The notes: generated from the sequence alone by a model not told the origin. DNA of 64,000 nt from Sanderia malayensis (GCA_013076295.1 RQOL01000532.1:4612288-4676287); one strand, 5' to 3'. Shown: positions 13,606 to 24,755, counted from the first letter of the stretch. Translations and numbers: made by a program.

Positions 13606-14106
13606 ATGAGTCAGTATAAATGTGATCAATGTGAATTTTCTTCCACGTATAAAAGTAATGTTACACGACATGAGGAAGAGATGCACGAGGAGAGCAGTGA
13701 AGAGTCTGGCTCAGATGATGAGATAGAAGTTGAAAGTGATCATGATAATGATGAAACTGTCAACACTGATGAGGATCTTCCCTTAGGGAATGTATGGCCT
13801 TCTATGCGTAAGGAAGTGGATGAAGATGAAAACATATTGCAAGTTTTCAAACGTAAATTTTTATATAATAGAAGTTTTGAAAATGATGCTGTTGTAACTG
13901 CAGTTATAGCAACGATGCAAAAAGCACAGAGGGAAGATGATATGGATATGCAAGAGGCCTTAGATTATGCTATTGAGAAAAGAAAATATCTCATCATACG
14001 TCAAGCAAAGAATGATGAAGAAGAGGAAGCTAGTGATTCTGAGGATGCTGCTGTGAATGAACTTGTATTTAATAGTACTCCAGCATTTCCATATAGTAGG
14101 ATATAA
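13606..14106 (+). CDS. Small C2H2 zinc-finger/acidic protein encoded in the foldback right arm
   Basis: 166 residues, intact. The ATG at 13606 is used because the frame upstream has no other ATG. Residues 5-26 form one C2H2-type finger (CDQCEF...H-x4-H with HEEEMH). Residues 29-65 are almost all Ser, Glu and Asp. Residues 70-145 form a probably helical domain (NILQVFKRKFLYNRSF, then AVVTAVIATMQKA and MDMQEALDYAIEKRKYLI), followed by a second acidic patch. I do not recognise the family. The single finger and charged tail suggest nucleic-acid binding, possibly an accessory transposon protein; that is inference. A TATCTATAAAATC stretch lies about 75 bp upstream and is TATA-like. Confidence 0.6.
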   Translation: MSQYKCDQCEFSSTYKSNVTRHEEEMHEESSEESGSDDEIEVESDHDNDETVNTDEDLPLGNVWPSMRKEVDEDENILQVFKRKFLYNRSFENDAVVTAVIATMQKAQREDDMDMQEALDYAIEKRKYLIIRQAKNDEEEEASDSEDAAVNELVFNSTPAFPYSRI

Positions 14107-14893
14107 CAATGCTTATAAAAAGGTTTAGATATTATTGTTTGCTAATGAAGAAAATGGTCTCTTTTTCATGGCGTCTTTCTTCTTGAAACGTGTTAAAATA
14201 GTTTCTTCAACAGCCTGCACATTTTGTTTTGAATAATGTCCATTTCAAGTTTTGTTTTAAAGTGACTCGAAATCTTGGCTATCAGCCAATCAGATTACAG
14301 AGATTTTCTGTTTCTAGAAAAATCTTTCAATGTGACGTCAGGGGATTTCCCCGCTTCTGGAAAAATCTTTCGAATGTGGGGCTCAGTGATTTCCTAATTT
14401 TGCTGAGTCATCTTCATTAGCCAATCAGATTGCAGGAATTTTTCTGCCTCTGGAAAAATCTTTTGAATATGACGTCAGGGGGATTTCCCCGAGGGGATTA
14501 CTTATTTCGGTTTCGAGTCTTCGGATTGAATGACAAAACAGAACTTACTTTGAACTTGAAAGAGCAGCAACTCACCTTGGATTTCAGAAGACAGAGATTT
14601 GACGCGTACATTCGAACGTCGCATTCGAAAGTTTCTGATTGGTTCTTTGAATTCAATCTCGAGCCGAGAACGTGAATTTTTCAGTTCCTCGATATTTTTG
14701 TGTTTTCTTGCGATTTATTTAACAAATCCTTATCATCTTATAAGTGCATGAAGAATATGAAATAATTCATTCAATATAATCAAGAGATTTTCTTTTTATT
14801 GGTGTAAAAATCTTTTTCGTAAACAAATCCGTTTTTTAGTTACTAAGCTTTTTATGGGTTTTTTATCAGCTTTGGCGATGTTTTGCAACTTCA

Positions 14894-15056
14894 AACTAAC
14901 TTTCCACAACCTTCCCGTTATCGTTTTCGATTATTTTTTACTGTTCATGCTCTTTTCAATTCTCGAAGACTCTCGCGCATGCGTGATCTTAACACTAAAA
15001 TAAATAAAAAATTCTACTGCGCATGCGTGTCCTAGGACGCCCACTCCCTCTCCTGC
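14894..15056 (-). repeat. Right TIR of the 8-kb composite element
   Basis: A 163-bp inverted match to 7071-7232, ending CCCACTCCCTCTCCTGC just before the duplicated TCGTGTAA. Confidence 0.9.
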
Positions 15057-15086
15057 TCGTGTAACCTTTTTTTCTTTAGTGGAATT

Positions 15087-16026
15087 GTTGGGAGATGAAC
15101 ATCGTCCGTTTTCAGGTTGCTCAGAAATTCCCATATCTGCGCAACCGCACTAACGCTTTCTGAAAATCACTCAGATTTCACCGCAATGGAGGAAATCCTT
15201 GAAGCTATGCTATGGAGCCAAGCTTTTTGGTGGCATCTTTGCGCTGAAATTTTCAACTGGAAAATTATTTTTTCAATTCTTGAAATATTAAGAATATATC
15301 CGGAGCAGTGAGTACCTTTGCCAAAAGTACGCCTGGACAGATGCTTGGGCCACAAACTTTAGCTAAGCCCTCAAGCTAGGATCGCATGACCGGGCGCAGG
15401 CCTAAGTTACGAACAAATCTGAACAACATCAAGGAGCACTCTAACAGAAGTTTAAATATAACTTGAACTATTAGGGCAGAACAAATATATTACACATTAT
15501 CTTAAAACAAATTCTGTGCACAAACCAGACTACACGGTAAAATTAAAACTGGAATTCGGCTGAACCAAATGAAACACAACAATCTTTGAACAAAACGATT
15601 CCAAACATATCATTTCCTGAGCAGAACAAGATCTATGTACATTATATGTAGTGTATAAAAAAGCTAATGAAAGTAATTCAGTGAGGAGTATCAAATTTTC
15701 TTTTCTTTTGAGAATCAACAACTCTTCAGAAAAGAGAGTATCGCTTTTGATTGTACGAAACATTTGATAACACGGAATGGTGTTTGCTGTGTTTCTTCAT
15801 CTTCTAAAATTTGAGCACGATCACGGAAGTGAAATGGAACTTCCGTGATCACTTGTGAACTGAGATTAATCTTGGTTGGCAGTTTTGATTGGCGAATTTC
15901 AAAACGTGCATTACGTCATTACTGAAAGATGCGCAATTGCGCAGATATGGGAATGTTTTGATTGGTGAAACAAAACCGTTAAAACAAAGGACTGAAACAA
16001 AGGATGGCCATGTTCATCTCCCCAAC
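15087..16026. mobile_element. 940-bp TIR element inserted in BEL pol
   Basis: The ends are GTTGGGAGATGAACAT and ATGTTCATCTCCCCAAC, inverted, with a second inverted block CCCATATCTGCGCAA about 40 bp inside each end. The flanks (AGTTCCTT and AATTCCAC) agree at 5 of 8 positions, as an old 8-bp duplication might. The BEL reverse transcriptase is on one side, and a short BEL stretch followed by the 8-kb element on the other. No ORF of interest is inside. Confidence 0.7.
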
Positions 16027-16735
16027 AAGGAACTCTTCCCAAGAACATGTCTTCTGTCAGATTCCAAGCGATTCCAAGACTTCTCTGAAGCATAAGTTCA
16101 TCTTTAGAAAGATCAATGTCCTTCGGGTTGTTGGCGACGTTTTCCATGTTAAATGCTGCCACAGCCTCGGTACATTGGATGCTACCTTGTGCATTTTGAT
16201 GTTGCTGCTTGAAAACATTGCCTTCGTTCGTTTCAGCAGATCAACAGCTTCTTCTGGGGTATTTGTACTAATGAGTCCATCGTCAAAGTAGAAGTTTCTT
16301 TTGGCATCTTTACCATATTCAGCTGCCCGCTCATCAGCTCCCTTTCCCAGAAGGTCAATTGCTACCGAAGGCGATGGCTTGTTCCGAAAAACGTGAACAT
16401 TCATTCTGTAGTCAGTGGGTTCTTTTGTCAAGTCGTTGTCCTTAGACCAAATAAACCTCAAGTAGTCGCGATGGTTCTCTCTGACGCAAAAGTTGTAAAA
16501 CATTTGCTGGATGTCAGCCATTACTCCTGTTGGTTATTTCCTCAACCACAAGAAAACACAAAGTAACGAATTATTCAAGTCTGGTCCACTTAGGAGAATA
16601 TCATTTAAAGACACTCCTTGTGGTAACTAAAATCACGTCTTGGAGTCGTAAGCAATTCTGAACTTGCCAGATTTCATCGAATGCAAGACTTGCAATAACG
16701 GTAAATAGAATACCTCATTGCTATCCCTCTAGGGT
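16027..16735 (-). pseudogene. BEL/Pao pol remnant 1, reverse-transcriptase half
   Basis: Minus strand. It begins around a GKFRIAYDSK-like stretch and GVSLNDILLSGPDLN (near 16590-16690). It continues through MADIQQMFYNFCV, an LRFIWSKDND block, the catalytic YFDDGLIS box near 16290, and DIDLSKDELMLQRSLGIAWNLT before the TIR element. This matches the order of BEL/Pao reverse transcriptase, and it joins in the same direction to the pol half at 5084-7070. At least one stop lies in the 5' part, near 16630. The region 16736-16981 to its right could not be assigned. Confidence 0.85.
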
Positions 16736-16981
16736 GGAACTAGTTCCGCGTGTTTGCAAAGATATTTTCCATGAAAGCTTGATACTGCTCAGTGCTCAGC
16801 TAACTTGTGGTCCACCCCTTTTGTTTTCTCACCCAACTCCTTCACTATGACCTGACAACACTGTTACTAACTTTAAAGTCTCGTTGGCTCCTGCGCTGCG
16901 CTCTCTCTCATCCAACTCCTTCACTCCTGGCTGGTAACTCATAGAATTAAAATCAACCTTCAACTTCCAGGTAAGTATCGG

Positions 16982-17507
16982 TTAATTATAAATTTGTTTG
17001 CTTTGGAATTTATTAATTTTATCCCTGCGGCCGTCTAGTAACAATTTTTTAAGATCATATTGCGGGTCTCGTAAAGCCTCTTTACGAATTCGTGAAGAAT
17101 TTCCCTCCATCATTATCTGTTCCTCAAGTTCAAAATCTAAGTCATCAAAATTACAGGGCATTGCAAGTGTTCTCAAGTGAGTATGATGGTGATCTAGAGT
17201 TTTTTGTGTTCTTGATACGCTTGCCGAAAGACATAAACATCATACCGTCGATTATGTTGAGGCTCGAAATAGGCCTTTAGCTTCTCTTTGGCAGTTTCGT
17301 AAGCATCAGCAGGTCCTGTTCCAGGGAGTTGCGAGAAAATTTCCCTCATCTGAGGGCCAGCTTGGTACAGCAGTAATGCTCGTTTTCTGGTATTACTTGA
17401 AATTCCAGATGCTAGGACATACATCTCGAAGTCTTTAAGCGATTTCTTCTAGTCTGTTGACAAACCTGCTCCAACTTCATAGTCTGGGTTGAATTCATGT
17501 ACCGGTT
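16982..17507 (-). pseudogene. Gypsy gag fragment
   Basis: Minus strand. An EFNPDYEVG-like start near 17500 is followed by RKRALLLYQAGPQMREIF, a YFEPQHNRRYDVYVFRQA block, and then (after a frame break near 17190) NFDDLDFELEEQIMMEG and LRDPQYDLKKLLLDGR. It is clearly homologous to the longer gag at 48020-48652. It stops exactly at the left LTR of the gypsy element at 17508. Gag forms the retroelement particle; this copy is broken. Confidence 0.8.
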
Positions 17508-17966
17508 TGTCACAGTTGTGTTATAGTTAGGCCCATTCAGCGAGTTCCTTTTTTCATTCATTTAGTTAGGTTTCTTTTGCATATCATTAGCGTGAATGCC
17601 CCTGCGTCATTCGTGGTTGAAAGGTATCCCCGTTAGTGTTCGTCATGAAGGTGCAGTATTTTCTCAGTATTGTTGTAACCCCAGTTATCCGTTTTAGTCA
17701 TATTTTATTTGCTTTTTCATGATTTTTACGTTGGATGTAAGTAATTAATTAGCCTCTCCCTTCCTTTTAACTGTTATCACTCGTGTAGACTTACGTTCAT
17801 GTATGTTTAACTTTGGATCTAGATTTAGATATATGTAGCTCAATTTTTAGTAGGAGTCAGTCGGTGAGATTGAGAGTTAGGGCCGGGTCAAAGCAGAAAA
17901 CAAAGATACTAGAAAGCTAAAATCTTTTTCTAATTCTGAGTTATACGCTGCCTTGTGTTCGCGACA
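17508..17966 (+). repeat. 5' LTR of gypsy element 1
   Basis: A 459-bp sequence starting TGTCACAG and ending GCGACA. It matches 22340-22789 throughout, with a few substitutions and small indels. Confidence 0.88.
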
Positions 17967-18049
17967 ATTTGGTGACAGAGGTTTGGATTTTAAATTGAAA
18001 ATCAGATTTAAACGAACCCAACAACAAGAAAAAGAAGAACAAATTCATA

Positions 18050-18886
18050 ATGGCACGAAGGGATGACAACGAAGCTGAAGCAATCGAGCTGATTAGACCA
18101 GTACCTGCGCCGAGGCCAAGAAAAACGATCGTGGATATCAACTCGCAGGAAAAGACAGCAAAGATGTCACAGAATGGCTCGTAAATTTGGAAGTTGCATC
18201 TGCAGCAAATGGATGGACTGAAGAGCAACAAGCTCAACTAATTCCAGCGTACCTTGCTGGCAGAGCGGCTAGTACGTTTTGGAGAATGTCAGCACGCGAG
18301 AGGCAGGATCTTGACGCCTTAAAAGAAGCCTTGGACGACACCTTAAATACCGAGGAGAAAAGATATCTGACCCGACAAAAATTGCAAGAAATAACGAAGG
18401 GACCGAGGGGAAACAGTAGTCAAGTTCTCCGAAGGGGTTTATCAACTAGTAACAAGAGGTCACGATGGTCTTGATTCGCCGGGACGCAAAGATAGAATAG
18501 CGTGTGAATGCTTTGTCGAAGGACTGCGAGCAGAAATCAAGGAAGCGTTTTGGGAGAAATGCCCAGCAACGTTCCAAGAAGCTGTGACCACTGCCGAGCG
18601 TAGAGAAGTGTTTGTTTTTAAACACCATGGGGCGAAGATCCAGGGTGAACACAGTAGCTCGAAGCAATGAAGCCATCTAGAAAGCAATAGATAGCTTAAC
18701 AGCAGCTGTACAGAATTTAACAGCTCAGACAGCCCCAGGCGATGCAAAATGCCTAGTTTACCCAACAGCAAGCAGCATTTGTACCGTACCACCCAGGCGT
18801 GCGAAGATCGAGACAACCGAGAGACCCAAAGGATGTAGTCTGTTTCCAATGCAAGCAGTTGCGGCATTTCGGAAGAAATTGCCAGG
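18050..18886 (+). pseudogene. Gypsy element 1 gag
   Basis: ATG at 18050 is followed by an arginine- and proline-rich start. A frameshift near 18150-18165 leads into TEWLVNLEVASAANGW and AYLAGRAASTFWRM, a typical gypsy capsid pattern. A second break near 18440 leads into GRKDRIACECFVEGL. The region ends in a CCHC nucleic-acid-binding knuckle, CFQCKQLRHFGRNC (18845-18886). Several stops make it non-functional. Confidence 0.8.
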
Positions 18887-19079
18887 AATTAACGAACCAT
18901 CAAGGAAACTCAGGAACAAGCAGTGGGCCCAAAGACGTCCTGATGCCCGAGTGTTGGAGAGGTTGGAGAGGGGACTCCGACTTTTCCGAGAACACAAGAG
19001 ATCTCTGTCGATTTGAATTCCTCTGTGACGTCACGATTGGTGGAACAAGGTGTGTGAGTGAGAACAAAACTTAATAACC

Positions 19080-22000
19080 TCGATTTGGATGTTTTTGTTG
19101 ATACCAGCGCTAAGCATTCCTTGATTCTCAGTATGGGGTGTGAAAACAGGTTTCCTTGGGGCAGGAGATGGTCAGTTCTGCAGCATGTTTGATAGGTGTT
19201 GGAGGAGAAAGACTGCCTGTTGTTGCTGAAGGAAGAATATGTTTGCAAATTACGGGGTTGCAGTTTGATTTGCCGGTAATTATTGTTGATGAGTTTAAAT
19301 TTGATTTGCTTTAGGGAGACGAATTTTTGCGGAGTAAAGGTGTAATCATAGATTATGGTGTAAAGAAATTAAAGTTGTGTGGCCTTGATGTTTCGTTTAA
19401 AAGTCTGCCTTCTGACTGTGTACTTGTTTTGAAATCTGTTGTGACATTACCAGCGGGGAAGCCTGTGCGGAGTTTGGAATCATTGTTGTTTGGATTTGTT
19501 CGGAGAAAGGCAATTGGTGACGACTGATGAGAGGGTCTTGGTAGCACCTGTTGTAACCAAAGCTGATTCCGACAAGTTTGTTTTGGTCGAGGTGGCAAAC
19601 ACTACTTGCAGCAAACTTCCCTTGCAGCCTGGCATCAAACTGATGCATCTGCAGCCATTTCTGTCTGACGTCAATACTGTCCGTGCCGAACAGACTGCTA
19701 AAGATGTTACAGAATTACCCATAGAAGAAATGAAGATCAGCCACTTGTCAGAAAAACAGAAGTCAAGTTTGCTTTTTGTTTTCAAGAAACACGACGTTTG
19801 GCCGAAGTCTGGACGATTGGCGACCACGCCTCTGGTAGAACATGCTGTCGACGTGCAAGGAGGAGAACCTGCCAGACAACGACCCTGCCGTGTGCCTGAA
19901 ACGAAAAGAAACGTAATAGCAAACGAAGTGCAGAGGATGCTGTTGTCAGACGTTATTCGACCATCAGCCAGCCCTTGGAGTAGTCCAGTGATACTATTGG
20001 AAAAGCCTAATGGTGAATACCAACTCTGTTTCGACTACCGGTGACTGAACGAAGTGACGAAGAAAGACGCATATCCTCTGCCTCGAATAGACAAAACGTT
20101 AGATGCGGTTGGCAATACAACCTGGTTCAGCACTTTGGATCTCCAATCAAGGTATTGGCAAATACCTATGAGGGAAAGCGACACCAAGAAAACAGCGTTC
20201 ATGACTCACCATGGCACTGGGAATTTCGTGTGATGCCTTTTAATATGGCCAACGCCCCAGCTACGTTTCAGAGATTGGTGGATCTAGTGCTATCAGACCT
20301 GCATTGGACACATTGCTTGGTATACCTTGACGATATCGTTGTATTTGCTGCTACAGAAGAAGAACACATGCGAAGACGTGACTTGGTTCTGGAAAAAATT
20401 GCGGTTGGACTGTGAAGCCATCGAAATGTCAGTGACTGCAACGACAAGTGAAGTCTCTCGGCCACATTGTATCCAGTGAAGGCGTAGCAGTAGACCCAGC
20501 AAAAGTAAAAGCAGTGAAGTCTTTTCCAGCACCGAAAAATCAGACAGATGTGAGAAGTTTCGTTGGCCTGACGTCCTACTACCGAAGATTTATTCCGGAG
20601 TATGCAAGTCGTACTAAAGCCCTTACGGAGTTGACAAAGGAGAAATGCGAATTTAACTGGAGTGAAGAAGCTGACAAGTTTTTTGAAGATCTGAAAAACT
20701 GCCTGTCTACAGCACCCGTACTACGATGTCCTGATTTCAATCTGCAATTCAAGCTGTACACTGACACATGTGGTTACGGGATTGGCGCTGTTTTAGCTCA
20801 AGAAAATGCCGATGGAGAAGTCGTCATCGCATACGCTAGCCGTGTGTTGAAGTCATCAGAGAAGAAACACGCAGTGCTGCAGAAAGAAGCCCTAGGTATT
20901 GTGGGGTCATTGAAACATTTCTATACATACATGTATGGCTGACGATTCACTGTTGTCAAAGATCACAGACCTTTGAAGAGGTTGAAAACGATGACAGCAC
21001 CGATGATGGCTCAGTGAAGAAGCAGTTTCTTGTTCCAAAGTCGAGAGTTGGACAGTTGCTGGTGGAGTACCACGACAACCCTCTATCTGCGCATCCTGGA
21101 TTCTACCGTTGTTAAAAAAAGAGTCACATGGCATATTACTGGCCCACAATGAAGACTGATATTTAGCGACACATCAGACAAGAATGCGCCAAATACAAAT
21201 CTACAAAACCGGCTTGCCAAATACCACTGAAGTCTATAACTACAGAAAGACTGATGCAAGTTGTTGCGATGAACTTTGTTGGCCCTCTACCAAAGTCAGA
21301 CCGAGGAAATTTGTATACGCTCGTGACGACCGATCATTTTACTCGATTGCCGATCGTTTACCCGACTGAAAACCTAGAAGCTGAGACAGTGGCAAGGAAA
21401 TTGGCAGAATTTATACATATTTATGGATGTCCAGAACAACTTTTATCAGACAGAAGAAGCAACTTCACTTCAGCACTAATAAAAGCACTTTCAAGCAGCT
21501 TGGAGTAAAGAAGATCTTCACGTGTGCATTTTGTCCTTCTTCAAATGGACTCAACGAACTCTCTTCTGAATGGAATCTGAATGGAACTCTCTTCAATGCT
21601 ATAAAGATGTACGCTTCGAAGAAACCTTTTGTTTGGGACAAGTATCTGGATGCAGTTACTTTTGCCTACCGAACAACGCCACATTCTGTAACGCAGCACA
21701 CACCAGCTACTCTGATGTTTGGACGAGAATTCACCGCTTGACATGAAACCGCCAACTCGCCTCTATTCTGATCAATATCTGAAAGTCATGCAAAATGAGC
21801 GACAGCAGGCGTATTCTTTGGTTAAAGAGCTGGTTGCGAAAGAGCAGCAGCAGCAAAAAACACACTACGACAGAATATAAGGCAGCTGAATGTGAAAGTT
21901 GGCGAAAAAGTGTGTATCCGAGACTTCATCGTGAAAAAAGGATCGTTGAAAAAGTTTTACCAGCCTTGGGTGGGGCCGTATGAAGCCGGTAAAGTAGTAG

Positions 22001-22164
22001 AAGAAAACAACGTCGAAATTATCATCCCGAGAAAGAAAAACAAAAAGACCAAAAGAGTGAACATAGAGCCAGTGAAATTGGTGAAGGAAATAGACGGAAA
22101 ACCTGAAGACATTATCAAATTCATGACAAATTGCGGACAAGGCTTCCAGGACAGCGACGTGTGA
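19080..22164 (+). pseudogene. Gypsy element 1 pol
   Basis: Domains in order: an aspartic protease with VDTSA in place of the usual DTGA (near 19105); reverse transcriptase with SPWSSPVILLEKPNGEY and the catalytic YLDDIVVF (near 20330); RNase H with YTDTCGYGIGAVLAQ (near 20760) and a truncated distal part; a zinc-type HIRQEC...C pair (near 21175); and the integrase core from MNFVGPLPKSDRGN (21267) to the C-terminal LKKFYQPWVGPYE (near 21960). Frames shift at about 20040, 20420, 20945 and 21480. The RNase H to integrase linker appears partly deleted near 20945-21040. It is a fossil of an otherwise standard gypsy polyprotein. Confidence 0.88.
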
Positions 22165-22339
22165 CAAGATACTTTGTCGAGTTTCATGATGGCCATACTC
22201 GATGGATCGAAACAGAGTTTGTACTGGATAATCTGCTGGAAGACTTCAATGCATGCAAGTGAACAATGATGAAAACGGTATTATGTTAGATTAATAGGGT
22301 ATAGTGTCTTCGATAATATAATGAATCTAAGGGGGAAAG

Positions 22340-22789
22340 TGCGTCACAGTTTCGTTATAGTTAGGCCCATTCAGTTACTTCCTTTTTTTCATTCATTTAG
22401 TTAGGTTTCTTTTGCATATCATTAGCGTGAATGCCCCTGCCCCATTCGTGGCTGAAAGGTATCCCCGTTAGTGTTCGTCATGAAGGTGCGGTATTTTCTC
22501 AGTATGGTTGTAATCCCGGTTATCCGTTTTAGTCATATTTTATTTGCTTTTTTACGTTGGATGTGAGTAATTAATTAGCCTCTCCTTTCCCTTTAACTGT
22601 TATCACTCGTGTAGACTTACGTTCATGTATGTTTAATTTTGGATCTAGATTTAGTATATATGTAACTGAATTTTTAGTAGGAGTCAGTGAGTGAGATCGA
22701 GAGTTAGGATCGGGTCAAAGCAGAAAACAAAGATACTAGAAAGCTAAAACCTGTTTCTAATTCTGAATTATACGCTTGTGTTCGTGATA
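22340..22789 (+). repeat. 3' LTR of gypsy element 1
   Basis: A 450-bp sequence starting TGCGTCACAG after the purine tract. It is the partner of 17508-17966. Confidence 0.88.
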
Positions 22790-23657
22790 GATCGTAGCGC
22801 TAGTGTAGCCATTTTCAAGCCAGTGATTTACAAAACTATCGACCAATAACTACAGTTCAAAATTTTCCTCGTCGCCAGTTTAATATTCTTGAAGCTTAAC
22901 CAAGAAATACGAGAGAAACTCAGAGTGATTTTGTAACACAACCATAATATAAAACTCTCAAAACAAAAAGCTTCTAAGAAACATGCGGTGCGAGCTTTAG
23001 AGGTGTGGGCCCTAGTCTAAATACTACATGTGACTTTGATGGTGTCATTATCTATGAATTTTGAGTAATGTAGTTTCTCAGCAAAATTGGCTACAGACGG
23101 GTACGAATGAACCAGGAGACTAACCAATGAACCAGCAGCAGGAACAAATCAAAGGCACACAGTGCTGGAATTACCTGGTTATAGGTTGCTCGCTAAATAG
23201 AAAATGCATAACAATTAATGTAGATGCATAAACAATTAGATTGAATATCTACTATATTCTACAATAAATTACTATCTATAAACTTATTATCTGTTTGTCT
23301 TCGTAGCTGTAAGCACTGTATTTTTTAAGTTCGAACTTAAGCACAGCTCATCACATCAGGAAAAACAATGAAGCCGTCCTACTTAGACGTCTATCATATT
23401 TGACTTCTCGATGGAATTGAGAACTTGCACACACGAAAACCACACCTGGTAGCCTTTATAGCTACGAATCCCAAGGGTAAATGAAATGCACGAACTTACA
23501 ACAAGATCAAAGGTCAAACAATATCAAAACCAAACAAGTACAGAGTTCAAATACTATCAACAACAACAACAACAATTACAAAACATTGAAAACAAAACTA
23601 CTCTTGACTTATCGCCCTCAAACAGGCGATAAGTCTGCTTCTTTCCTCAATAAAAAT
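22790..23657. other. Unassigned noncoding stretch
   Basis: No gene or paired repeat could be supported. It holds an AACAAC tract near 23559-23575. The BEL remnant on the minus strand begins right after it, so part could be a decayed BEL LTR or untranslated end; no second LTR copy was found to prove this. Confidence 0.4.
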
Positions 23658-24700
23658 CTATGTCGAATTTCCAAAAGCAGCTTCCAGCAAACATAGCTTT
23701 GCTACAGGTCTTCTATATTCTGAATTCATGCCCTTCACTTTCGCTGATCGGACAAGTCCACCTCTTCCCGTGTTTGCTTCCACTATTCTTCCCAACGGCC
23801 ATTGATTTCTGTTATGCGATTGTTCCATAAGGAGTACCAAATCATTCTCTTTCAGATTGCGTTCGATTGAATTCCAATTCTGTCTCATTTGCAGAGTCGG
23901 CAAATATTCCTTTGTCTGCTCCATCTTCCAAAAAACGTCAGCCATCATTTGAACCTGCTTCCATCTTCTCTTACTATATGACTCTTTACTCGTAAAAACA
24001 CCAATTGGGCAGTTTGATTGGATCTTAGGAGCAACAGGAGTTATTGCATTGAAATCTTTGGGATCGTCTGATATCCTATTGAGTTGTCTTGCATTCAGTA
24101 TTCGGCTCTCTGAACTTGGACCCATTGTCACCACGTATTCTGGATCTCCGCGTTTCGAAATTAATCTTCTGAGTGCTCTTATAAATGAACCTAATCTGTG
24201 TCCATACTGTGAACAGTTTCAGGATGACTCGCTCTTATGGAAATGCAAATAAATATGACTCCCCATCCCTTTATCCCTTTACGTACATCTTCCTCGCTTG
24301 ACCATAAACGCCCGAAACAGTCGATTCCAACAAAGGAAAACTGTGGTTTATCTGAGCTTATTTTATCTTCGGGCAAATCCGCCATCTTCTGCGTGCCAGA
24401 ATATCCACATCGACGCTCACAGTCGAAGCAGTTCTGATGATACGACGCACTGATGGTCTTGCCTGGATGATCCAAAGCTTTTTCGAATACATGCCAAAAC
24501 ATACTTTGGTCTAAAGTGTCCAGGGCTCTGATGAAAATATCGAATGACGAGATCGCTTACGTGATGCTGTTCACGTAAGCGTGAACAGCACCACGTGACA
24601 CTTATATATCTTAATAACCAAGGAACGGACTTCTTTAGAGCAATCCAGTTGCAGAACTTGCAAAATGTCTGGTCAGTCATATCATTGGATGGGCTGATTT
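23658..24700 (-). pseudogene. BEL/Pao integrase remnant 2
   Basis: Minus strand. It shows a zinc-type CFDCERRCGYSGTQKMADLPED region (near 24400), a VGIDCFGRLW core (near 24330) and FICISIRASH (near 24230). After a gap comes the BEL-specific C-terminal module WKQVQMMADVFWKM...EYLPTLQMRQNW (near 23900) and WPLGRIVEANTGRGGLVRSAKVK, ending KLCLLE near 23680. The middle of the catalytic core, including the second Asp and the Glu, is missing between 24190 and 24130. This copy is separate from remnant 1, since it repeats the same region. Stops and frameshifts are frequent. Confidence 0.85.
24554..24590. repeat. Two interlocked 11-bp inverted repeats
   Basis: CGCTTACGTGA (24554-24564) pairs with TCACGTAAGCG (24571-24581). 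TGCTGTTCACG (24565-24575) pairs with CGTGAACAGCA (24580-24590). The two hairpins overlap and exclude each other. They lie inside the BEL remnant. Confidence 0.85.
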
Positions 24701-24755
24701 GAACTGAATGCGTCTGCAGGATCTTCTTAACTTCGACATCATCTTTTTTTCTTCG

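Larger units (their letters stand above)
10440..14535. repeat. Large palindrome (foldback) with ~1.9-2.2-kb arms
   Basis: 10440-12300 is the inverted copy of 12330-14535, centred near 12315 on a short unique spacer containing TGTACTGAACACCCTCCACAG. From the outside in, each arm has a duplicated TGACGTCA/CCAAT-type module, a zinc-finger/acidic ORF and a GATC-rich tandem repeat tract. The right arm is longer because a ~180-bp unit is present about three times. The outermost match is the AATCCGAAGACTCG / CGAGTCTTCGGATT pair. Confidence 0.9.
7071..15056. mobile_element. 7986-bp composite TIR element with 8-bp target duplication
   Basis: Terminal inverted repeats of 162-163 bp (7071-7232 and 14894-15056) are near identical, with one indel and one terminal mismatch. 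They start G(T/C)AGGAGAGGGAG. TCGTGTAA is duplicated at 7063-7070 and 15057-15064. The flanking BEL reading frame is in phase when the element and one repeat are removed, so the boundaries are firm. An 8-bp duplication fits hAT-like or P-like transposases, but no such transposase is visible inside. The cargo is a truncated zinc-finger RT ORF, a nested 1.6-kb TIR element and a large palindrome. It is probably non-autonomous. Confidence 0.85.
17508..22789 (+). mobile_element. Gypsy element 1, two LTRs, decayed
   Basis: LTRs at 17508-17966 and 22340-22789 flank gag, protease, RT, RNase H and integrase pieces in gypsy order. A TGGTGACAGAGG primer-binding site starts at 17970, three bases after the left LTR. 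A purine tract GGGGGAAAG precedes the right LTR. No matching target duplication was found, so the outer edges may be off by a few bases. Confidence 0.9.

Noticed and set aside
5084..24700. Treating BEL remnants at 5084-16735 and 23658-24700 as one element
   Set aside because: Both contain the integrase zinc and core region, so they are different copies.
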